From assembly GCF_014639535.1 (NCBI RefSeq), contig NZ_BMGA01000002.1, positions 1-64,000 on the forward strand: a DNA stretch of 64,000 bases, written 5' to 3'. Positions 58,975-64,000 of the stretch are shown piece by piece (the stretch's first letter is position 1; the number at the start of each line of letters is the position of its first letter). A program made the position numbers and the translations under genes. The notes under the pieces are model-generated. The model was not told the DNA's origin. It ran no database searches and worked only from the letters and a program-made list of their open reading frames with translations. Origin of the DNA: Flavobacterium palustre. Lineage in GTDB: Bacteria > Bacteroidota > Bacteroidia > Flavobacteriales > Flavobacteriaceae.

Positions 58975-59973
58975 ATGGATTCATTTACCCAAATTCTTTT
59001 AGGAATCGCTACAGCCGAATTATGTGCAGGCAAAAAACTGCAACGTAAAACCTTTGTGTACGGAGCAATTTTGGGAACATTACCCGATTTGGATGTTGTA
59101 GTAGCTCAGTTCATGAATCCTGTTGATGGAGTAGCGATTCATCGGGGAATAAGTCATTCGGTATTATTGTTTTTATTGCTCTCGCCATTTTTAGGCTGGA
59201 TAATTACTAAAATTGAGCGGGGAAAAATTAATTTTTATTTGGCTACTAAGATGGTATTTTGGTGTTTACTCACACATGTATTTTTGGATATTTTTACATC
59301 CTGGGGAACACAAATTTTCTGGCCGCTACCGGATAGAGTTGCCTTGAAAACTATTTTTGTAATTGATCCTTTATATACCATTCCGTTACTAATTTCTTTG
59401 ATTTTTGCCTGGAGAAAAAAAGATGATTTCCATTCGAGAAGAAAATCTGTTCTTATTGGTATTTATCTGAGTTCGTTTTATCTTTTAATAACTTGTAGTT
59501 TAAAATTGTACGCCCTAAAGCAATTTGATGAAGCACTTAAAACACAAAATATTACTTATGATGATTTAATTGTAAAACCAACAGCTTTCAATTGTATTTT
59601 GTGGAATGCGAATGTTGCTACTAAAGAGGCCTATTTTTTAGCTGATTATTCTTTGTTTGACACACAATCGATCACTTTTAAGAAGTATCCAAAAAATAAT
59701 GAATTGGAATACCAACTTCAGGGAAATGCTGATTTTGAAAAATTAAAAGAAATAAGCGAAGGCTGGTTTATTGTTACCAAAAACGAAGATCAGTTTTATT
59801 TTAATGATTTACGATTTGGTTTATTAACGTCCGATTCGAAAAAAACACAATTTGCTTTTAGTTATGTTTTTAAGGAAGAAAACGGAATTTTAAAAGCACA
59901 TGAAGTTCCTAAAGAAAAAAGAGATGGAATGGCGTTAATGAAAAATATTTTTAATCGTATAAAAGGAAATTAA
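58975..59973 (+). CDS. Membrane-bound metal-dependent hydrolase, YdjM/DUF457 family
   Basis: A 332-residue membrane protein. The N-terminal half carries the family motifs and about five helices: MDSFTQILLGIATAELCAGK, AILGTLPDLDVVVAQF, AIHRGISHSVLLFLLLSPFL, LTHVFLDIFTSWGTQIFWPL; these His and Asp residues are the presumed metal ligands. Residues about 190-332 form a soluble domain (FDEALKTQNITYDDLIVKPT onward). Related E. coli YdjM is LexA-regulated; the biochemical role of the family is uncertain, possibly lipid-linked hydrolysis. It ends in a strong hairpin. Confidence 0.88.
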   Translation: MDSFTQILLGIATAELCAGKKLQRKTFVYGAILGTLPDLDVVVAQFMNPVDGVAIHRGISHSVLLFLLLSPFLGWIITKIERGKINFYLATKMVFWCLLTHVFLDIFTSWGTQIFWPLPDRVALKTIFVIDPLYTIPLLISLIFAWRKKDDFHSRRKSVLIGIYLSSFYLLITCSLKLYALKQFDEALKTQNITYDDLIVKPTAFNCILWNANVATKEAYFLADYSLFDTQSITFKKYPKNNELEYQLQGNADFEKLKEISEGWFIVTKNEDQFYFNDLRFGLLTSDSKKTQFAFSYVFKEENGILKAHEVPKEKRDGMALMKNIFNRIKGN

Positions 59974-59975
59974 AT

Positions 59976-60010
59976 CATAAAAAACTCAGATTTTATCTGA
60001 GTTTTTTATG
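59976..60010 (+). terminator. Terminator after the membrane hydrolase gene
   Basis: CATAAAAAACTCAGA (59976-59990) and TCTGAGTTTTTTATG (59996-60010) are perfect 15-bp arms with a 5-base loop. Confidence 0.9.
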
Positions 60011-60017
60011 ATTATAA

Positions 60018-60122
60018 ATTGTTTTCGATTTAGGTTCTGAAACCACAAGTGCATTTATATTTATGTTTAAAAAACATTTAGGAAAAACACCTTCAAACTA
60101 TATTTTAGAGAATAATAATTAA
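60018..60122 (+). pseudogene. 3' remnant of an AraC-family regulator gene
   Basis: A frame of 34 codons plus TAA, closed by a TAA just upstream (60015-60017), encodes DLGSETTSAFIFMFKKHLGK followed by TPSNYILENNN. This is the second helix-turn-helix and tail of an AraC/GlxA-type regulator (consensus DLGYESPSAFI-MFKKxxGKTPSxY). The rest of the gene is missing; the terminator of the preceding gene begins where it should continue, so a deletion or insertion removed the 5' part. The stop abuts, with no gap, the stop of the convergent cupin gene. No start signals are present and I expect no product. Confidence 0.75.
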
Positions 60123-60584
60123 TTATTTCGGGTTATTGGTGGTAATAACAAAAACGATCAAAACTTCGTCAGTAGTATTAATCAGCGAATGAAAACCTTC
60201 GCGACTCATAGCGGTAATGCTTCCTTTTTTGAGTGTTTTTTTTCTGATGATGCCGTCTTTTTTTGTCATTTCGGTATATTCGCCTTCGCCGTGCATCACG
60301 ATATAAAGTTCTTCTTCATGGCGGGTACCGTGGGTGTGAAATCCGGCTTCGTCACCTTTATTGAAGAAAACCATATAAGCGCCAATGCGGTTATTGGTCA
60401 ATTCGCCTTCGTCAAACATTTGTAGCAAATAAACAATTCCGTTTCCGCCATACATAGGGTCGCGTTTATCGACTTTTACAACAGTTCTTTCGGGTTTGTT
60501 GAAAGGTGTAACGCTAAGATCAATGTATTGGGATACTAGTTCGATTATTTTATCGTTTTCATTTTCGGGAGTTATGGAAGGCAT
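60123..60584 (-). CDS. Cupin-domain protein
   Basis: A 153-residue single-cupin protein. The metal-binding motif is visible as FHTHGTRHEEELYIVMHGEG (two His, a Glu and a later His in GFHSLINT). The N-terminal part (VTPFNKPERTVVKVDKRDPM) is a short lead. The activity could be a dioxygenase, isomerase or sensor; nothing in the sequence decides. Its -7-like TAtaTTTG on the minus strand is at 60613-60620. It converges with the AraC remnant, which may once have regulated it (inference). Confidence 0.82.
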   Translation of the reverse strand: MPSITPENENDKIIELVSQYIDLSVTPFNKPERTVVKVDKRDPMYGGNGIVYLLQMFDEGELTNNRIGAYMVFFNKGDEAGFHTHGTRHEEELYIVMHGEGEYTEMTKKDGIIRKKTLKKGSITAMSREGFHSLINTTDEVLIVFVITTNNPK

Positions 60585-60733
60585 TTGGATTGAATTAGAT
60601 ATTGATTTTGTTCAAATATAGTATTTAAATCTTTGACAGAATTAGCTTCAGAATAAATTTGAGGGAAACAGAAACAAATTTTAGAATCCACAAAATATGT
60701 CCTACTTTAGCAGGATAAAAATTTCGAGTAAAA

Positions 60734-61594
60734 ATGATTAGCGAAGCACAATTTCAAAACGAATTAGAATTATTAATTGCCAATGCCATCAGAGAAGATG
60801 TAGGTGATGGAGATCACAGTTCGCTGGCTTGTATTCCGGCGTCTGCACAAGGTAAAGCGAAGCTTTTGGTGAAAGACGAAGGTATTATTGCAGGTGTTGC
60901 ATTTGCGAAAATGATTTTCAATTATGTGGATGCTGATTTAGAAATTGAAACGTTTATAGAAGACGGAAGTCCGGTAAAATTTGGCGATGTTGTGTTTCAT
61001 GTTTCGGGAAGTTCTCAGTCGATTTTAAAAGCGGAGCGTATGGTCTTGAATTCGATGCAACGTATGTCAGCCATTGCGACCAAAACCAATTCTTATGTGC
61101 AATTGCTTGAAGGTACAAATACTAAAATTTTAGATACCCGTAAAACGACTCCTGGTTTTCGTGTTGCTGAAAAATGGGCAGTAAAATTAGGAGGAGGAGA
61201 GAATCATCGTTTTGCGTTGTATGATATGGTAATGCTCAAAGACAATCACATCGATTTTGCCGGCGGAATAACATTGGCTATAGCCAAAACCAAAGCTTAT
61301 TTAAAAGAAACCAATCGGGATTTGAAAATTATTGTAGAAGCCAGAGATTTGAATGAAGTAAAAGAAATTGTGGCTGCAGGCGGTGTTTTTAGAATTTTAC
61401 TGGATAATTTTGATTACGAAATGACTAAAGAAGCAGTTGCTTTTATTGGAGATAAATGTCAAACGGAATCGTCGGGAAATATTAATGAAGACACCATTCG
61501 TCATTATGCTGAATGTGGGGTTGATTATATTTCTTCGGGTGCTTTGACGCATTCTATTTACAATATGGATTTGAGTTTAAAGGCAATTGAATAA
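60734..61594 (+). CDS. nadC: Nicotinate-nucleotide pyrophosphorylase, carboxylating
   Basis: Quinolinate phosphoribosyltransferase of de novo NAD synthesis. The 286 residues show IREDVGDGDHSSLACIP, RMVLNSMQRMSAIATKTN, ILDTRKTTPGFRVAEKWAVK, GGGENHRFALYDMVMLKDNH, IVEARDLNEVKEIVAAGG and the phosphate-binding SSGNINEDTIRHYAECGVDY, ending YISSGALTHS. Standard length and complete motifs. It is 27 bases upstream of the YihY-family gene, probably one transcript. Confidence 0.97.
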   Translation: MISEAQFQNELELLIANAIREDVGDGDHSSLACIPASAQGKAKLLVKDEGIIAGVAFAKMIFNYVDADLEIETFIEDGSPVKFGDVVFHVSGSSQSILKAERMVLNSMQRMSAIATKTNSYVQLLEGTNTKILDTRKTTPGFRVAEKWAVKLGGGENHRFALYDMVMLKDNHIDFAGGITLAIAKTKAYLKETNRDLKIIVEARDLNEVKEIVAAGGVFRILLDNFDYEMTKEAVAFIGDKCQTESSGNINEDTIRHYAECGVDYISSGALTHSIYNMDLSLKAIE

Positions 61595-61621
61595 TTTTTC
61601 TTCGGTAAAAAGATACTATTA

Positions 61622-62554
61622 ATGTCAGTAGAAATAGAAATAAAACTTCAGAAAATCCCTCTATTACGCAATTTTGTTCGTTGGGCAAAAACGGTAAAAC
61701 TCAATTGGCTCAGCGGATTGTCCTTGTATGATTTGTTAGAATTGTACATTATAGGGATAACTGAAGCGGCACTCTCAAACCGTGCAGGATCTATTGCGTT
61801 TAGTTTTTTTATGGCTTTATTTCCGTTCGCTCTTTTTATTCTGAATTTGATTCCTTTTATTCCTATTGAAGGGTTTCAGGATGATTTTTTAGAATTTGTT
61901 GCCGATGGTGTTCCGCCCAATACTTTTTATGCTATTAAAAATATTATTAATGATATTCTTCATAATAGTCATTCGGGATTAGTTTCTTCGGGATTTTTAT
62001 TGTCTGTTTTTTTGATGGCCAATGGTTTGAATGCTATTTTGGGAGGTTTTGAAAACTCGAAACACGTTTTAGTGAAAAGAGGTTTTTTTCATCAATATTT
62101 TGTCTCTATTGGTTTGTCGTTGTTTTTAGCTCTGTTGTTGATCGTTACTGTAGCAACTATCGTTGTTTTTGAGGTTTTTATCCAAAAACTAAATGCAACT
62201 GATTTTTTAAGTGATAAAATTCCGTTGATGGTCATGGGGCGTTATGCTTTTTTGATTTTAATGATTTTGATAACAACATCTGTTCTTTTTAAATTTGGAA
62301 CTAAAAATCAGGAAACCCGCTCTTTTATATCGATAGGTTCTGTGTTTACTACTGTTTTAACTATTATAAGTTCCTATTTTTTTGGAGTATGGGTTATCCG
62401 TTTTTCAAAATACAACGAATTGTATGGTTCTATTGGAACTTTGTTGATTGTGATGTTTTATATTTGGATTAACTGCATGATTTTATTACTTGGATTTGAA
62501 TTGAATGAGGTAATTAATAAGCTGAAGAAACGAAAAGGAGGGCATTTAGAGTAA
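61622..62554 (+). CDS. YihY/BrkB family inner-membrane protein
   Basis: A 310-residue integral membrane protein of about six helices, with the family start GLSLYDLLELYIIGITEAAL, RAGSIAFSFFMALFPFALFI, FLMANGLNAILGGFEN and the C-terminal YGSIGTLLIVMFYIWINCMI. Members were once called tRNA-processing RNase BN in error and are now considered transport-like or serum-resistance (BrkB) proteins of uncertain role. It lies between nadC and priA, with 52 bases to priA. Confidence 0.9.
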   Translation: MSVEIEIKLQKIPLLRNFVRWAKTVKLNWLSGLSLYDLLELYIIGITEAALSNRAGSIAFSFFMALFPFALFILNLIPFIPIEGFQDDFLEFVADGVPPNTFYAIKNIINDILHNSHSGLVSSGFLLSVFLMANGLNAILGGFENSKHVLVKRGFFHQYFVSIGLSLFLALLLIVTVATIVVFEVFIQKLNATDFLSDKIPLMVMGRYAFLILMILITTSVLFKFGTKNQETRSFISIGSVFTTVLTIISSYFFGVWVIRFSKYNELYGSIGTLLIVMFYIWINCMILLLGFELNEVINKLKKRKGGHLE

Positions 62555-62606
62555 AATCAAAAAAAAAATATCAGGATTTAGTAGTCACAAGAATAAGTTG
62601 TAATAA

Positions 62607-64000
62607 ATGTATTTTGTTGAAGTAATTTTACCGTTGGCGCTTGCCAAAACCTTTACTTATAGTATTTCTGAAGCAGAATACCATTATATTCAAAAAGGGA
62701 TGCGGCTGGCTGTTCCTTTTGGGAAAAGCAAAATTTATACAGCTTTGGCAATTGATTTGCATCAAAATCAACCTACTTTATACGAAGCGAAAGAAATTCA
62801 TCAAATTCTGGATGAAAAACCAATAGTTACCGAAAATCAAATTAAACATTGGCAATGGATAGCATCTTATTATATGTGTGCTATTGGCGATGTTTATCGG
62901 GGAGCTTTACCGAGTGCTTTGTTGCTGGAAAGTGAAACTTTAATTTCGCAAAAAACAGATGTTTTTGTGGATGAAAGTCAGCTTTCGGATGATGAATTTT
63001 TGGTTTATCAGGCTTTGCAACAGCAATCTTCTTTGAAAGTACAGGATATTATTGGGATTTTGAATAAAAAGAATATTTTTCCTGTAATTCAAAAACTGAT
63101 TGATAAAAATATCCTGGTTTTACAGGAAGAAATCCAGGAAATTTATAAGCCTAAATTGGTGCGATACATTCGCCTGCATTCTAAATATGAATCGAGTGAA
63201 GGCTTGAATGATTTGTTGGAAGTTTTAAAAAATGCCAACAAACAAAAAGAAATTGTCCTGACTTATTTTCAATTAAGTGCTGCTGAGAAGAAAAAACCAA
63301 TTTCGGTTAAGAAATTAGTCGAAACTTCCAATGTTACTTCTGCGGTTGTAAAAGCTTTAATTGACAAAGAAATTTTTGAAGAATATTATATTCAGGAAGA
63401 TCGCGTGAATTTTACAGGAGTATCCAATGATAGTCAGTTACAATTAAGCCAAGCACAGCAAAAAGCTTTTGAAGAAATTAAAATAAGTCTTCTGGAAAAA
63501 GAGGTTTGTCTTTTGCATGGCGTGACTTCGAGCGGAAAAACGGAGATTTACATTAAGCTTATTGAGGATTATTTGGCAACCGAAAAACAAATTTTGTATT
63601 TGTTGCCCGAAATTGCTCTGACCACTCAATTGGTAACAAGGTTACAGGCGCATTTTGGAAATAAAGTGGCTGTTTTTCATTCGAAATATAATAATAATGA
63701 ACGGGTTGAAGTATGGAATCAGGTGTTGCAAAATTCGGAGAAAGCACAAATTGTAATAGGAGCGAGGTCGGCTTTGTTTTTACCGTTTTCAAATTTGGGT
63801 TTTATTATTGTTGATGAAGAACATGAGCAGACTTTTAAGCAAACAGATCCTGCGCCAAGGTATCACGCCCGTGATGCTGCGATAGTGTTGGCTAATTTTT
63901 TCAAAGCTAAAGTTTTGTTGGGTTCGGCTACGCCAAGTATTGAATCCTATTATAATGCAACTATTGCCAAGTATGGTTTGGTTGAAATTAAGGCACGTTA
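62607..64000 (+). CDS. priA: Primosomal protein N' (replication restart helicase PriA), 3' end outside window
   Basis: The 5' part (464 complete codons) of the DNA helicase that reloads the replisome at stalled forks. It starts YFVEVILPLALAKTFTYSIS (3'-DNA-binding domain), followed by YYMCAIGDVYRGALPSALLL, the Walker A LLHGVTSSGKTEIYIKL, YLLPEIALTTQL, the DEEH Walker B in FIIVDEEHEQTFKQ, DPAPRYHARDAAI and motif III LLGSATPSIES. The zinc-binding Cys cluster and helicase lobe 2 lie beyond 64000. No frame break is seen in the visible part. Confidence 0.96.
   Translation, partial: MYFVEVILPLALAKTFTYSISEAEYHYIQKGMRLAVPFGKSKIYTALAIDLHQNQPTLYEAKEIHQILDEKPIVTENQIKHWQWIASYYMCAIGDVYRGALPSALLLESETLISQKTDVFVDESQLSDDEFLVYQALQQQSSLKVQDIIGILNKKNIFPVIQKLIDKNILVLQEEIQEIYKPKLVRYIRLHSKYESSEGLNDLLEVLKNANKQKEIVLTYFQLSAAEKKKPISVKKLVETSNVTSAVVKALIDKEIFEEYYIQEDRVNFTGVSNDSQLQLSQAQQKAFEEIKISLLEKEVCLLHGVTSSGKTEIYIKLIEDYLATEKQILYLLPEIALTTQLVTRLQAHFGNKVAVFHSKYNNNERVEVWNQVLQNSEKAQIVIGARSALFLPFSNLGFIIVDEEHEQTFKQTDPAPRYHARDAAIVLANFFKAKVLLGSATPSIESYYNATIAKYGLVEIKAR

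Noticed and set aside
62641-62826. Short frame beginning MPKPLLIVFLK
   Set aside because: It is an out-of-frame shadow of the priA start, whose own frame is open from 62607 to the end of the window.

Overview
The window looks like a chromosomal segment of a low-GC Bacteroidota, most likely Flavobacterium or a close relative. The reasons are the strong A/T bias, promoter -7 elements of the Bacteroidota type (TAnnTTTG with a TTG about 17-23 bases upstream), little Shine-Dalgarno signal, many exported proteins whose signal peptide ends in a Q-containing cleavage site, a TonB-dependent receptor, and MenD for menaquinone. I see no transposase, integrase, phage structural operon, rRNA operon or CRISPR array. 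Most genes are core or lineage-typical.

Layout. 1-4175: the 3' part of a very repetitive fibre-like surface protein, followed 26 bases later by a secreted lectin/fibronectin-III-like protein. 4291-9508: a long perfect hairpin, a Dus enzyme, an ECF sigma/anti-sigma pair, an exported glutathione peroxidase and menD. 9645-18502: three paralogous exported proteins of about 800 residues that carry a TonB-plug-like domain but no beta-barrel, with a carboxypeptidase-regulatory-like protein between copies 2 and 3. 18592-23286: a GH43-like exported glycosidase, a CvfB-type S1 protein, an NlpC/P60 peptidase and a thiolase. 23534-23812: tRNA-Ser(GCU), tRNA-Pro(UGG) and tRNA-Arg(UCU) with a promoter and a terminator. 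23947-31349: a TonB receptor converging with an AraC regulator, then an SDR / FAH-hydrolase / sodium symporter / ABM group that resembles part of an oxidative deoxy-sugar (fucose or rhamnose) pathway. 31375-36691: small membrane and lipoproteins, an EF-hand protein, serA-serC, an acyl-CoA reductase and a divergent ferredoxin. 37801-47343: ychF, a FIST-sensor/hybrid-kinase pair, an MBL hydrolase, an FMN reductase, a five-PAS histidine kinase and its stand-alone receiver. 47463-52805: topoisomerase IV parE and parC with a HEPN/MNT (HepT/MntA-type) pair inserted between them. 52852-58858: tpiA, a TlpA-like lipoprotein, a DoxX/BT_3928-type protein, a DUF1599 protein, folP, lipoproteins and rlmH. 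58975-64000: a membrane hydrolase, the 3' remnant of an AraC gene, a cupin, nadC, a YihY/BrkB protein and the 5' part of priA, which runs off the window.

The most unusual observations are: (i) the HEPN/MNT pair lying in frame-tight order inside the parE-parC operon, with the HEPN catalytic His replaced by Tyr while the Tyr position that the partner modifies is retained; (ii) the tandem plug-only paralogs, of which copies 2 and 3 share exactly identical DNA tracts (108 and 54 bp) in the N-terminal half while their plug regions have diverged strongly; (iii) an AraC-family C-terminal fragment at 60018-60122 abutting a cupin gene; and (iv) three families of intergenic palindromic repeats, at 5404/7606, 20201-20350 and 27956-28016.

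Several gene starts were moved downstream from the longest reading frame, because the extension used a TTG or GTG inside a promoter, repeat or terminator, or because the family length and signal peptide fit the internal ATG.
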